Origin: Lathyrus oleraceus
Taxonomy: Eukaryota; Streptophyta; Magnoliopsida; Fabales; Fabaceae
DNA length: 64,000 nt
NCBI RefSeq assembly: GCF_024323335.1
Contig: NC_066584.1
Location: forward strand, 423,379,319-423,443,318
Reading direction: 5' to 3'
In this document: in pieces, positions 1 through 11,400 of the stretch
How positions within the stretch are numbered: the first letter of the stretch is position 1
Layout of the letters: every line of letters starts with the position of its first letter
Translations under genes and position numbers: made by a program
The notes under the pieces: generated by a model
Told to the model about the DNA's origin: nothing
The model's input: the letters and a program-made list of their open reading frames with translations, nothing else
The model's database searches: none

Positions 1-1418
1 GAAAATTGAAAGGAGAAGATGGTGACTACACAAAAAATGTAGTCTACAAACAAATTCTTTTATCGCACTCGCAGGTATTTATTAAGTACAATGAAAAAAT
101 TGCTCACACGTTGATTCCCATTTTGGTTACACGACATACCAAGCTTATATTGTATTATTTATATCATAGATAGATAATAACTAAATATAATTTTCTTTTG
201 CTTTAATATACAGCCAAACTAGAACACGATGAAATCTTCCAATTATGTAGGGAGTTGAGACGAAAGAATGTTGAAACTTGCTTCGACATGAAAGTAAGTT
301 ATACTTAATCATTTATTTTATGCTTTTATGTTAGATATAAATGGGGTGATAGTTATTCTCACTATTCTTATGCAATAAATTTTAGATAACAGACTTTGAA
401 GATAAATGGAACACGTGGAAGGATGAACAAAGTATTTCATCCATCGGCAAACTCGACAATAAGGTGTATTTATCTTTTCTGTAATACGTATGAAAAAAAT
501 TCTTGCACTTTCATCACTCTTTCACTAACATTTTTATCATCCTCATTGAAACAGGTCAAACGTTTGAAAATTTACTCCATCGGTTGGAGCTCCACGGTAA
601 TAACAGATAAAACACAACTTTGGAAAATGGTGAAAAGAGAAATAATATCTCAAAGGATGGAAAGGTTTTTATTTAATTCATTTAAGAATATATTTACTCT
701 AGATTATTTTTAAATGCATGAATTTAACTGCTATTTGTGGTTTATATAAATAAAACCATATATATTTACTAACTCCATTGTTTTCCTTATTTACCAGAAA
801 TCCAGGTAATTCAGAAACAAGTCATAATTGTTGTTCTACGAAATCTAGACTAAAACAAAGTATCTCCATTCTCCAGGTATTATTTGAGTCGCAATAAACC
901 ATATTATATTCAAACGAGTCAAGTGTTCTGAATGTATTTCTTTTATAATATGACATTTCATCATGTATTTGTAGTTTTTTAAATCTCAAGAGCGCATTGA
1001 TAAAGGGATGTACGAAGAATTGATTCGAATCTTTATAAGGTAAGCAAAAGCTATATTACACTACTTACTATTATTTTTACTATCTTTTTCTTTAAAAAAA
1101 GTCTAATTTAAGAGTCTTACATTTTTTCTTTACTACGGAAAACAATTGCAGGAAAAAAGAAAATACTTCGAATAGAGATTTCATGTTCGGCATTCCTCTT
1201 AAAGAACGTCATTGATTACACAGTATCAATATTACTTTGCATGTTTCGATATAATTTTGAATATCTTTATTTACCGTTTTCAAAATGTATTAATATTATT
1301 TTTAATGCGACCTACAGTAAAAACCTCATAAAAAGAAAACAAATATTTATTTTCCTCTACGCTGTGCGCATTTAAAAAAGCGGGCAGACGGGCACGGGAG
1401 TGCCCGTCTGAACGCTAG
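1..1418 (+). mobile_element. 3' part of a probable Helitron
   Basis: A perfect 11-bp stem with a GGGA loop (1385-1395 / 1400-1410) is followed by AACG, then CTAG (1415-1418), then T. A hairpin shortly before a CTRR end, inserted 5' of a T, is the known 3' end of plant Helitrons. Independent support: sequence shared with the second duplicate (from about 5458) starts at the T immediately after CTAG, so everything to the left looks inserted into the ancestral locus. The 5' TC end lies outside the window and no Rep/helicase is visible. The hairpin-to-CTAG spacing (4 nt) is shorter than is usual, which lowers confidence. Confidence 0.55.
214..1215 (+). pseudogene. Exon-like gene fragments inside the Helitron
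   Basis: Several short open segments are bordered by plausible GT/AG sites. Segment 214-293 is followed by GTAAGT; 386-463 reads on in the same phase; one starts at 555; one ends at 1039 before GTAAGC; the last runs from 1152 to a TGA at 1213-1215. The translated bits are hydrophilic and charged and resemble the end of one multi-exon plant protein, which I do not recognise. The best-looking reading of the segment from 555 is out of phase with the one before and meets an in-frame TAA, so the fragment looks broken. Captured fragments of host genes are typical Helitron cargo. It could instead be the decayed 3' end of a resident gene. Confidence 0.35.
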
Positions 1419-1538
1419 TTATAAATAATGAAAAAGAGCCTTCTTCTTGATGCCAATCTTAACGCTTCTATAACAATTCATCTTGAAGGATACATCTGTT
1501 CCTCAGCGCATAACTGTCTCAGACATTCATACCAGTAA

Positions 1539-2825
1539 ATGTTGCTTCATAAAACCAACATTACCATTCTCCGAGCAACTTCACCTCAATCACAACCAAA
1601 CTTCACCATTCTCCGAAGAAACTTTTGTCTCTGGTCAATGAAAAAGGACCCAGACCTAGAATCAGCACTCTCACGAAACCGACGATGGGTAGTAAACAAC
1701 CAAATCAAAAACATAATCCTCCGTTACCCTAACAACGAAATCCCAATCGAAACTCTTCAGAAGAAATTCAAAACCCTAGATCTTCAAGGTAAAGCCCTCA
1801 ATTGGATTTCCAAATACCCCTCTTGTTTCGAACTTCACCAGAATCGCATTCGTCTCACTAAACGTATGATGAATCTCGTTCATCAAGAACAAACCATCAA
1901 AGATTCGCTTGATCCTGTTTTCGCTCAGCGTCTTGCGAAACTTCTCATGCTTTCGTTTAATAATACCCTCAATGTTATCAAGATCAATGAAATCAAAAAC
2001 AGTTTAGGGTTTCCGGATGATTATTTGATTCGAATCGTGCCGAGATATCCTGATTTGTTTCGGATTGTTAATGAGAGTGGAAGGAGAAGCTCTATGGCGA
2101 TTGAGCTGATTCATTGGAACCCTAATTTTGCAGTTTCGGAAGTTGAAGCTTCCGCTTTGAGAAAAGGCTTGGAGCCGAATTTTTCGTGCTGTTTGCCTTC
2201 TAGTTGGGTGAAATCGTTGGAGAAATTTCACGAATTTGAATCGGTTCCTTATGTTTCGCCGTATTCGGATCCGAGAGTTTTGGTGGAAGGGTCGAAGGAG
2301 ATGGAGAAGAGGAATGTGGGTTTGGTTCATGAGTTGTTGTCATTGACTCTTTGGAAGAAGGTTTCAATTATGAAATTGGGTCATTTCAAAAGAGAGTTTT
2401 TTTTGCCTGATAAGTTGAATGTGTTGTTGCTTAAGCATCCTGGGATTTTCTATGTTTCTAATAAGTATAGGATTTATACTGTTTTACTTAGAGAAGGGTA
2501 TGTTGGGTCTCAGTTACTTGATAAGGATCCTCTTGTGGTTGTTAAGGAGAAATTTGGGGAAATTATGCAGGAAGGACTTCATGAGTATAACCAAAGGCGG
2601 CGTCTGGTTAATATCGAAAAGAAGAGAAACAAAGGTGTTCCTTTGAGTAGGGTGGATGAGGATGAAATGAAGGGTAGAAGAAGGAGAAGAAGAAGCCGTG
2701 AAGTTTCTGATGATGATGATGATGTTGTTGTTGATGGAGTAAATGGTAATAAGTTGGGAGGGTTGCTTGACCCTGAAGAGAGAAAACGGTTTTATAAAGT
2801 TCTTTTTGATGATGATGGATCATGA
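1539..2825 (+). CDS. PORR-domain organelle RNA-binding protein, copy 1 (WTF9-like)
   Basis: An intronless 428-codon gene. Residues 1-33 are rich in Arg, Ser and Thr with no acidic residue and contain RRNFC, a plausible mitochondrial presequence. Residues about 38-370 are the plant organelle RNA recognition (PORR, formerly DUF860) domain, shown by LESALSRNRRW, the KFKTLDLQGKALNW block, GFPDDYLIRIVPRYPDLFRI and FFLPDKLNVLLLKHPGIFYVS. The tail has an Arg run (380-385) and an Asp run (391-395). PORR proteins bind organelle introns; the closest remembered relative, Arabidopsis WTF9, is needed for splicing of mitochondrial group II introns. The exact target here is unknown. The first ATG is used; an in-frame ATG at residue 34 would remove the presequence. 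Copy 2 differs at three residues only (61, 277, 394). Confidence 0.88.
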   Translation: MLLHKTNITILRATSPQSQPNFTILRRNFCLWSMKKDPDLESALSRNRRWVVNNQIKNIILRYPNNEIPIETLQKKFKTLDLQGKALNWISKYPSCFELHQNRIRLTKRMMNLVHQEQTIKDSLDPVFAQRLAKLLMLSFNNTLNVIKINEIKNSLGFPDDYLIRIVPRYPDLFRIVNESGRRSSMAIELIHWNPNFAVSEVEASALRKGLEPNFSCCLPSSWVKSLEKFHEFESVPYVSPYSDPRVLVEGSKEMEKRNVGLVHELLSLTLWKKVSIMKLGHFKREFFLPDKLNVLLLKHPGIFYVSNKYRIYTVLLREGYVGSQLLDKDPLVVVKEKFGEIMQEGLHEYNQRRRLVNIEKKRNKGVPLSRVDEDEMKGRRRRRRSREVSDDDDDVVVDGVNGNKLGGLLDPEERKRFYKVLFDDDGS

Positions 2826-3886
2826 GATAAGATTTGCTTAGGCTAGGTGTGGAATAGGATATAGATCAGTGTTTCAAAAACCAAATTGAACCGGATGGTT
2901 TAAGTTTAATCGGATGAATTGTGAATCAATATTGTCTATGGCTCGACTATACGGGAAATTCGACCACCGATGATTTGTTTATTTGAGCGGTTTGGCCGCA
3001 GTTTAAAGAAGTTGAACTACTATCGAGCGAGTAGGCTTGTCCTCAATGGCCTGTATCATATTCTGTTGCTACTTTGTTATCTGTTGGAGGTTTAGTGATC
3101 TCGGGGCAGATTAGTTGTAGCCGGAGTTAAGGTATTGCAGTTTTCCTATGTTAGGTTTTAGGCCAGGATATATTTATGAGGTGGATGCCATTTTGTTTGT
3201 CTCTGCCTAGAAAAGACAGGGTAGTAGTAGTGATATGCATGTATGTCAATAATGTCCAAGGTAAGGAACATAATGAAAAGAGCAATTCTTAAGCAGAATT
3301 CTTTCATGTAGTAATTTCCCAGAATCACATTAGTAAATAATTTGATCTGCAGTTTGCCAGTTTTGTTAACAAAAACAAAAAGACAATGTAAAAAAATGTT
3401 CTGTGCATATTATTGTCCGACTTGAGACTGCATGCATATAAAGTAGTCAAATAACTTAACTGTTTAAAGTAGTCAAAGTAGAGGATCAAATAACTATTTA
3501 TATTTTTAATCCTTAACTTTTGAGCGAGTTTTGATTTTAGGCTTTTGAAAAAAATACTTTAAATTTTAAACAAGTTAAATTTCCTGACTTTTAGTACATG
3601 GATATCAAAGTCACATTAAATATGTTGGCGTAGATGAAATCTAGTTGACTAGACAATGTCATGTCGCACTGAAACATTTTTTTGAGGCTGAATTAAAAAA
3701 ATAAAAGGGAAATAAAGGAAAACTAAGTCCTTGCTCTAACAAATAACATGTCATGTGTTTTTCATATTGTCCTCTTCTAAATATTTGTTTGACTTTTGAA
3801 TTATTTGTTTCTTATAATTATAAGTTCCAATTGAATTATTTACTTGTTTTTTTTTTTGTGCTAATACTATGATAACTTTCCTTTAG
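2826..3886. other. 3' flank of PORR copy 1 and intronic sequence
   Basis: From 2826 to about 3390 the sequence matches the flank of copy 2 almost base for base and would include the PORR 3' UTR. From about 3392 it is AT-rich and leads to a pyrimidine-rich acceptor (CTTTAG at 3881-3886) before a deubiquitinase exon. No other gene seen. Confidence 0.6.
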
Positions 3887-4674
3887 GTTTAGCTCTGATC
3901 CTGAAACATCAATGGGCCTAGTGCAGCATGAAGGAGGCCCCTGTGGCGTTTTGGCAACTATACAAGTAATGGCTACATTTTTCAGTCTTGCTTTTTTGTG
4001 GCACTCTATCTATTTTTCAAAACTGTTTAATAAAGTCCCTACTTCAAGTGATGTGAGATCCCTATTTGGTTCTTATGTCTTCACTCCTGTAGGGACATTC
4101 TGGATAGCCAGCCAATCTAATAGTGACCATCAAGGTCTCTAAACCTTCGAGACTGTTTTCAATGGTTTTGACCGTTCGGACATGATTGATTTCAAAGTGA
4201 AACTATAGTTGCTAAATGAGTATGGCAGCCTATTAAATATTAACAACTGACTTTACATTTTATGTAATTTGTGTCTTTCATCTTCCTTTTGTGTTTTTTC
4301 TTGTGTTAAACAATATCTGCTTTGCTCATTCATTGTTTTCCACATTTTCACCATAATAATGTAGAACTCCTTGCTTTATTAAGAAAGTAAGACTTTTCTG
4401 TAGCGTGTTTGTTCATGTGTGGGCATTTTTGTTATTTCCACTTTATTTATTTCTTCTACAATATACAATATAAGTGCCAGATTATTCTTTTCGTTCTACA
4501 TTGATTTTGCTTGTTTTTCCCTTTAACTTTTCAGACATTTGTGCTCAAATACATTATTTTCTTCAGTAATGAATTATCACGCGTTCCACAGAATCGGGGT
4601 CTGGGCGTGTCAAGTAAAAGTCACTCTGTTCCATCATATAATATTTCTTCACTCACTGAAGATGTAAAAGTAAG
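3887..4674 (+). pseudogene. MINDY-type deubiquitinase fragment, left duplicate (two exons)
   Basis: Two exons of a plant MINDY/FAM188-type deubiquitinase remain. Exon 3887-3965 encodes FSSDPETSMGLVQHEGGPCG and a few more residues; QHEGGPCG holds the family's catalytic Cys and oxyanion Gln. A GT donor follows at 3966. Exon 4535-4674 (acceptor TTTTCAG, donor GTGATT) encodes a segment starting TFVLKYIIFF and ending TEDVK plus VR. Intact enzymes trim polyubiquitin chains, usually K48-linked. Here the upstream exons are absent (the PORR gene lies where they would be) and all later exons were removed by deletion, so no enzyme can be made. Confidence 0.75.
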
Positions 4675-5074
4675 GTGATTAACTTTTTCCTGATCAGTTT
4701 TTTGTGTATACCTAGGTAAAAATAATATTAATTGTAATAAAACAATAAACTTCCATTGCTTGTACTTTGTACTTCATCCTGTCAATTTCTTTGATTTCAA
4801 ATACTCAGTTTTCTTGTTATCATGAACATTAAATTTCAAACAGCCTAAAAATTTAGATCCTTTCCTACTCAATGTCCTTCTACGCGCTTCTCTGGTCCTT
4901 TAATGTTGGTAGGTGTATTCTTTCATATCAGCATAAAATGTCATTGGGTTATGAACTTGCATTTAGATAGTATGACTTCTATTATAATATATAAAATCTG
5001 ACTAGTGTTTTATTTTAATGAGAAATCATCATCTAATTGACACTTTTTAAAATATAAAAATTTATAATACTTAT
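4675..5074. other. Intron remnant and AT-rich sequence
   Basis: Intron sequence continues to 4829. A piece that in the right duplicate lies at about 8597-8694 follows to 4928. Beyond that the sequence is AT-rich and unique to this copy. No gene seen. Confidence 0.5.
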
Positions 5075-5458
5075 TTCATTATAATGTTTAACATTTCATT
5101 CATAAAATCTAAAAAAAATTATACTTTTATATTCCACTAAAATTATAAATAATTTTTTTAATAAAATTTGAAAATAAAAAAATATTTTTATATTCCACTA
5201 AAATTATAAATATTTTTTTTAATAAAAGAATAATTATTCATATTTAACCATTTTATAATGTTTAAAATAAAATAATCATACAATATTTGTAAGTTTAATT
5301 ATAATTTTTAAATTATATTTTTATATTTCACTAAAATCATAAATCACATTTTTGTGAAAGAATAATAATTTATATTTAACTGTTTTAACATTATAGCACA
5401 AAGATCTTATAATAATGCTTAAAATAAAATATTCATATAATAATTTTAAATTTAATTA
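5075..5458. repeat. AT-rich diverged tandem array, copy 1
   Basis: Repeated phrases such as CACTAAAATTATAAAT, AATAAAAGAATAAT and TGTTTAAAATAAAAT recur at irregular spacing of roughly 60-160 bp. The same phrases in the same order recur at about 11640-11960. No terminal repeats or coding capacity seen. It ends where the PORR copy 2 duplication begins. Confidence 0.55.
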
Positions 5459-8400
5459 TAAATAATGAAAAAGAGCCTTCTTCTTGATGCCAATCTTAAC
5501 GCTTCTATAACAATTCATCTTGAAGGATACATCTGTTCCTCAGCGCATAACTGTCTCAGACATTCATACCAGTAAATGTTGCTTCATAAAACCAACATTA
5601 CCATTCTCCGAGCAACTTCACCTCAATCACAACCAAACTTCACCATTCTCCGAAGAAACTTTTGTCTCTGGTCAATGAAAAAGGACCCAGACCTAGAATC
5701 AGCACTCTCACGAAACCGACGATGGGTAGTAAACAACCAAATCAAAAACATAATCTTCCGTTACCCTAACAATGAAATCCCAATCGAAACTCTTCAGAAG
5801 AAATTCAAAACCCTAGATCTTCAAGGTAAAGCCCTCAATTGGATTTCCAAATACCCCTCTTGTTTCGAACTTCACCAGAATCGCATTCGTCTCACTAAAC
5901 GTATGATGAATCTCGTTCATCAAGAACAAACCATCAAAGATTCGCTTGATCCTGTTTTCGCTCAGCGTCTTGCGAAACTTCTCATGCTTTCGTTTAATAA
6001 TACCCTCAATGTTATCAAGATCAATGAAATCAAAAACAGTTTAGGGTTTCCGGATGATTATTTGATTCGAATCGTGCCGAGATATCCTGATTTGTTTCGG
6101 ATTGTTAATGAGAGTGGAAGGAGAAGCTCTATGGCGATTGAGCTGATTCATTGGAACCCTAATTTTGCAGTTTCGGAAGTTGAAGCTTCCGCTTTGAGAA
6201 AAGGCTTGGAGCCGAATTTTTCGTGCTGTTTGCCTTCTAGTTGGGTGAAATCGTTGGAGAAATTTCACGAATTTGAATCGGTTCCTTATGTTTCGCCGTA
6301 TTCGGATCCGAGAGTTTTGGTGGAAGGGTCGAAGGAGATGGAGAAGAGGAATGTGGGTTTGGTTCATGAGTTGTTGTCATTGACTCTTTGGAAGAAGGTT
6401 TCAGTTATGAAATTGGGTCATTTCAAAAGAGAGTTTTTTTTGCCTGATAAGTTGAATGTGTTGTTGCTTAAGCATCCTGGGATTTTCTATGTTTCTAATA
6501 AGTATAGGATTTATACTGTTTTACTTAGAGAAGGGTATGTTGGGTCTCAGTTACTTGATAAGGATCCTCTTGTGGTTGTTAAGGAGAAATTTGGGGAAAT
6601 TATGCAGGAAGGACTTCATGAGTATAACCAAAGGCGGCGTCTGGTTAATATCGAAAAGAAGAGAAACAAAGGTGTTCCTTTGAGTAGGGTGGATGAGGAT
6701 GAAATGAAGGGTAGAAGAAGGAGAAGAAGAAGCCGTGAAGTTTCTGATGATGATGGTGATGTTGTTGTTGATGGAGTAAATGGTAATAAGTTGGGAGGGT
6801 TGCTTGACCCTGAAGAGAGAAAACGGTTTTATAAAGTTCTTTTTGATGATGATGGATCATGAGATAAGATTTGCTTAGGCTAGGTGTGGAATAGGATATA
6901 GATCAGTGTTTCAAAAACCAAATTGAACCGGATGGTTTAAGTTTAATCGGCTGAATTGTGAATCAATATTGTCTATGGCTCGGCTATACGGGAAGTTCGA
7001 CCACCGATGATTTGTTTATTTGAGCGGTTTGGCCGCAGTTTAAAGAAGTTGAACTACTATCGAGCGAGTAGGCTTGTCCTCAATGGCCTGTATCATATTC
7101 TGTTGCTACTTTGTTATCTGTTGGAGGTTTAGTGATCTCGGGGCAGATTAGTTGTAGCCGGAGTTAAGGTATTGCAGTTTTCCTATGTTAGGTTTTAGGC
7201 CAGGATATATTTATGAGGCGGATGCCATTTTGTTTGTCTCTGCCTAGAAAAGACAGGGTAGTAGTAGTGATATGGATGTATGTAAATAATGTCCAAGGTA
7301 AGGAACATAATGAAAAGAGCAATTCTTAAGCAGAATTCTTTCATGTAGTAATTTCCCAGAATCACATTAGTAAATAATTTGATCTGCAGTTTGCCAGTTT
7401 TGTTAACAAAAACAAAAAGACAATGTAAGTGCCAGATTATTCTTTTCGTTCTACATTGATTTTGCTTGTTTTTCCCTTTAACTTTTCAGGCACTTGTGCT
7501 CAAATACATTATTTTCTTCAGTAATGAATTATCACGCGTTCCACAGAATCGGGGTCTGGGCGTGTCAAGTAAAAGTCACTCTGTTCCATCATATAATATT
7601 TCTTCACTCACTGAAGATGTAAAAGTAAGGTGATTAACTTTTTCCTGATCAGTTGTTTGTGTATACCTAGGTAAAAATAATATTAATTGTAATAAAACAA
7701 TAAACTTCCATTGCTTGTACTTTGTACTTCATCCTGTCAATTTCTTTGATTTCAAATACTCAGTTTTCTTGTTATCATGAACATGAACGTAATTTGATTA
7801 AATTAGGTGTCTTTTTTTTTCCCGAGTGACACAATATAGTTTTTCTTCAACAGATTTGTTCCAATTATGTTTCTTTCAATCATTTTCAATCTGTATTGAG
7901 TTCTTTGTTCATTAATTGTATTTCATTTACAGTAGGCTGTTTTAGTTTCTCACTAACAACATTGAGTCAGAACTTACTCTATTTATCAATGTTTTGTTCA
8001 AGCTGTGCATTTGCTGTAGACAAGTTTTTCCTACACTTGTCTGGAATCTTTAAGATATTTGATCATCAAAAATCTTTTAAAATGTGGTGATTGTGGTGAT
8101 TCTGTTATTAGCATGTTTTCTTTTCATTTTACAAGGCATTTTTTGAGTGACTGTGAAGCTCATCATCCCTATTTTTTTGAGTGACTATGAAGCTCAACAT
8201 CCTTAATTATTTGAACAGAATCACTATTTGGGAATTCTTGGTAGAAACATTTCCTGTTAGTAACAAACAATTTAACCTAACAAGGTGACGAAAATTCCCG
8301 AAGAATTATTTACCCACAGAGAATTCCTAAATTATAAATCAACCTTTATTTTACCTATGAGGCATTAAAATGGAATGGTTAGTGGCTGGTGTATACCAAT

Positions 8401-8694
8401 CTAGAAAGCATCAGATGGAGAATAAACTTTTTTGTGTAGTCCATTTTCCTTGGTGACTGAACATTGATGGCATACTTGAGTCCAGCTTATATGCTACACG
8501 GGCTTTATTTATTTGCCTGTTTTATTAATTAATTTAATTAAATGTGGAATATAGTATGAACACAAGTTTGTGTGTTTATTAGTGTATTGTGTACATTAAA
8601 TTTCAAACAGCCTAAAAATTTAGATCCTTTCCTACTCAATGTCCTTCTACGCGCTTCTCTGGTCTTTAATGTTGGTAGGTGTATTCTTTCATAT
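5459..8694. repeat. Tandem duplication, right copy
   Basis: This is the counterpart of 1420-4928. It lacks the roughly 1.08 kb present at 3392-4473 in the left copy; the junction at 7421-7430 lies at ACAATGTAA, matching ACAATATAA at the far edge in the left copy. The lost part includes the catalytic-Cys exon of the deubiquitinase. Point differences are few, so the duplication is recent relative to most repeats here. Confidence 0.85.
5576..6862 (+). CDS. PORR-domain organelle RNA-binding protein, copy 2 (WTF9-like)
   Basis: An intact 428-codon duplicate of copy 1 with three substitutions: L61F and I277V in the PORR domain and D394G in the acidic tail. Presequence, domain blocks and basic tail are as in copy 1. 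About 120 bp of 5' flank is also nearly identical, so whatever core promoter lies close to the ATG was duplicated, but sequence further upstream differs: an AT-rich array here and a Helitron end at copy 1. The two may therefore be expressed differently. Role inferred from family: RNA binding for intron splicing in mitochondria or plastids. Confidence 0.88.
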   Translation: MLLHKTNITILRATSPQSQPNFTILRRNFCLWSMKKDPDLESALSRNRRWVVNNQIKNIIFRYPNNEIPIETLQKKFKTLDLQGKALNWISKYPSCFELHQNRIRLTKRMMNLVHQEQTIKDSLDPVFAQRLAKLLMLSFNNTLNVIKINEIKNSLGFPDDYLIRIVPRYPDLFRIVNESGRRSSMAIELIHWNPNFAVSEVEASALRKGLEPNFSCCLPSSWVKSLEKFHEFESVPYVSPYSDPRVLVEGSKEMEKRNVGLVHELLSLTLWKKVSVMKLGHFKREFFLPDKLNVLLLKHPGIFYVSNKYRIYTVLLREGYVGSQLLDKDPLVVVKEKFGEIMQEGLHEYNQRRRLVNIEKKRNKGVPLSRVDEDEMKGRRRRRRSREVSDDDGDVVVDGVNGNKLGGLLDPEERKRFYKVLFDDDGS

Positions 8695-9207
8695 ATGCTA
8701 CACTCATCATATATTTCTCTTTATTGATTTCTCGGCAGAGCCCTTGTAAGAAGTATGGGTGAAATTTTATTTTTATGTGGAAGTAATAAAAGGGCCGTGA
8801 TTGCAACTTTGAGTATTCCGGGGAATGATATTCAACGTTTTGAAGGAATCTCAGAGGATGAGGTACCTTCTTATTTGTGCTGATAATATTAGTTATTTGT
8901 GCAACATCTTGTTGGCAACAGATGGATGTGAATTTCCTATCTTGTTACCGATGTCTTCTACCATGATTCTCCGATGACATTATTATCTGTTGTGCTGAGT
9001 CTTGTCCTTTACAATAAGCAGGTTGTTGCAAACTCACTTAAAGCTCTTTCTATTGAATCTTCCTTGGATCTGCTGAAAGTTCTTAGAGTTGAAATTCACA
9101 CGTCAGAAGCAACTGCTTTGCAGAGGCTTGAAGCAATTATTCCTTTATTCCAAAGTCGTATGGGGGCATTGCTCTTCCTAATCTCTGCTTTACTTTCTCG
9201 TGGACTG

Positions 9208-11400
9208 GTACGTTTTCTTACTCAATCTTTGCTATCTATTTCACATCAGAGTGTTGCCTCTGTCTTCTGAAATTTGTCATGCTTCTACCTAAAAGGAATT
9301 AATTATTTGTTTGTGACTCAATGTGTGGATATTTTTGCAAGAATATTAGAATTTCGCTGTATGATTATGGAAACTCTTTTATTAGGTTTGCTTGTGTTTT
9401 GTACTTTCATTTGCTTCTATAGGAATTTCATGCAATGATTGAAAAGTAGTATATGAACATTTTGTTTATCTAAGTTATTTGCATAGTTGATGCGATGTAG
9501 TTTGCGTTAATTCAGATTATTTTCTCTATAAGCACTCTCATAAAAAGATATATTCGCAGAAACTTGCAAGAACTGAGGTTTTTAAACAAACAACTTAACA
9601 TATGAGTTGAAATCAGCTTCTCCATTACAATTTTTCATAAGCTCTTTTATTTAACTTCTCCATAATAAACATATTTGAAGCTCATAAAGACTTTCCCATA
9701 AGTGAAGAACCATAAACTTATATTAATTAAGAAGATGTTGTAAGTTAGAAGCTAATCCAAATAGGGCTTTTATATTTGAATGTAAGGTTTAAAGTTGCCT
9801 GTATATTAGGATGCCAACAGTGAGCCAAGCAAACACGTGCTGTTGTGTGTTAGAAATTCCACCTTCATCGTGGTCCACCCCTAGTCGTCCAATTGCGGCA
9901 TTTGGCTTGCCTTCATTGCAGCCTCCAACATCTTCATCGTGTTGGGTTTGAAGGGGTGAATTTAGTCCCACATTACTTAGAGATATGGTCTGTGTAGTGT
10001 TTATAAAGTTTGGTCAACCCTCACCTTACAAGTCAGTTTTGTAGGGATGAGTTAGTCCCAGCCCACACGTTCTAAGATTGTGGCTTGAATTAGCTTATAT
10101 TTTTGGAACTCAATGTCATTCCCCACCCCTAAACCCATTTCATGGTTATTATTTTTTGAGACCTTGGATATTGTCTTGAGCTCCTGGAGCGACTTGACCC
10201 AATTGGGTCTGGATTCTGGAAATGCTGGATGCTCATTGTTTGCGACAATTGTGTCACTTTTGACTCGAAATTAGCTATATTAAGAATGTGGATAATAATT
10301 GTGGCAGTACCTTCATTGTTTATTAAGCTTGAGGAGTAGTTCAGAGTTAGGGATTCTCTGGCAAGTAACTGTTTTAAGAATGTCCGACTGGACTCTGTTT
10401 AGAAATTGTTTTAGAAAAGCTTAACCTGCCAAAAAAGCTTATTCTATAAGGACTCTGTTGAAATCATAGGGATTGGATGGAAAATTAAAAAGGGAAGTAT
10501 ATTTTACCAATAGGGCACTGAACGATTGTGATTTTGTGATGATAGACACTTGCTAAATACTGCTATTTATTCTAAAGAACCAATAAGCAGACTGAAATTG
10601 TATAAAAATAAAAATGCAGAGCAATTTGCTATATTGGGAGCTCTGTTGTAGAAGACACCACGGTCATCTGTCATGCTAGTAATAGTAGATGGTATTTTAT
10701 ACCGTGTTGAAATATGGAATGGAAAACCGAGAGAATATATTTTAGTTTAGTGTTGTATTTCTAAATAAATATTATGTTGTGATAATAAACACCAACATTA
10801 TGATCCTATTTATGCTATTTTTCTAGGTCAATTATAAGAAATACAAATATTCAACCAGATCCATCAAAAGTTAATTAGAATTTATAATTTTTTAAGGATT
10901 TCAAAGTTTGTGGTCTAACATCACAATCAATACCAAGTTGATTCAATAGCACAAATCCGGTGTCTAATTACATATTCTCCTGACATTTATGGTCTACAAA
11001 ATGTCTTGGAAACTAGGATGACAATGTTTCTTTCCCTGTAAGCTTAAATTAGCTTGGGTGGTTGAGTATCAGTATCATGCTAGATGGATTTCCTTGTTCA
11101 CGTTATAAATTGTGTTGATGTTGTAATTTATAAGCCTTTGTTGTTCAAAGCTGTTGTAGGGCAATGGAGCAGTTGTTACCACTTACCAGCACCTATAGTC
11201 CCATACCTTTAAAGTTTAAACTTTGAGTTCTTTCACTGTTTTTTTAGAAATTTTAGGTCTTTCACTTTCTACACCTCATAACATTTAAAATGGTAAATTA
11301 GATGTCATAAATTGCAAAGGGTAACTGAATTTACACTGGTTGTTATCATGTCTTTAAAAAGTTCTCCAATTAATGTATGCAATATTTTTCTTTCCTCTAG
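9208..11400. other. Large intron of the deubiquitinase fragment
   Basis: A 2.2-kb interval lies between the exon ending ...SRGL and the one starting DLVQSD. It contains an LTR-like remnant (about 9938-10090) and otherwise unrecognised AT-rich sequence. No gene seen. Confidence 0.55.
9938..10090 (+). repeat. Legume LTR-like remnant in intron
   Basis: The wording beginning TGTTGGGTTTGAAG and including GTCCCACATTACTTAGAGA, TCACCTTACAAGTC and GGGATGAGTTAG is familiar from a short, very common legume LTR or TRIM-type repeat. No second LTR, internal region or clear target duplication was found, so it is probably a decayed solo LTR. Recognition is from memory. Confidence 0.4.

Larger units (their letters stand above)
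1420..4928. repeat. Tandem duplication, left copy
   Basis: This block (PORR copy 1, its 3' flank and deubiquitinase exons) is nearly identical to the block starting at 5459. Shared parts are 1420-3390 with 5459-7428, 4474-4829 with 7429-7784, and 4830-4928 with about 8597-8694. The left copy lacks an 812-bp segment present at 7785-8596; both edges carry ACAT, so a microhomology-mediated deletion is likely. It retains about 1.08 kb (3392-4473) that the right copy lost. Confidence 0.85.

Noticed and set aside
2004..2330. Antisense 108-codon frame, also at 6041-6367, 13143-13469 and 14975-15301
   Set aside because: It lies opposite conserved PORR coding sequence in all four copies; its persistence follows from shared ancestry and codon composition, and the protein (Arg/His/Asn-rich) has no recognisable features.
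3912..4142. 76-codon frame starting MGLVQHEGG as an independent gene
   Set aside because: Only the first 18 codons are an exon; the rest reads through the GT donor into an intron.
9540..9780. Possible MITE (AAGCTT/CATAAGC-rich stretch in the deubiquitinase intron)
   Set aside because: No convincing terminal inverted repeat or target duplication could be defined.
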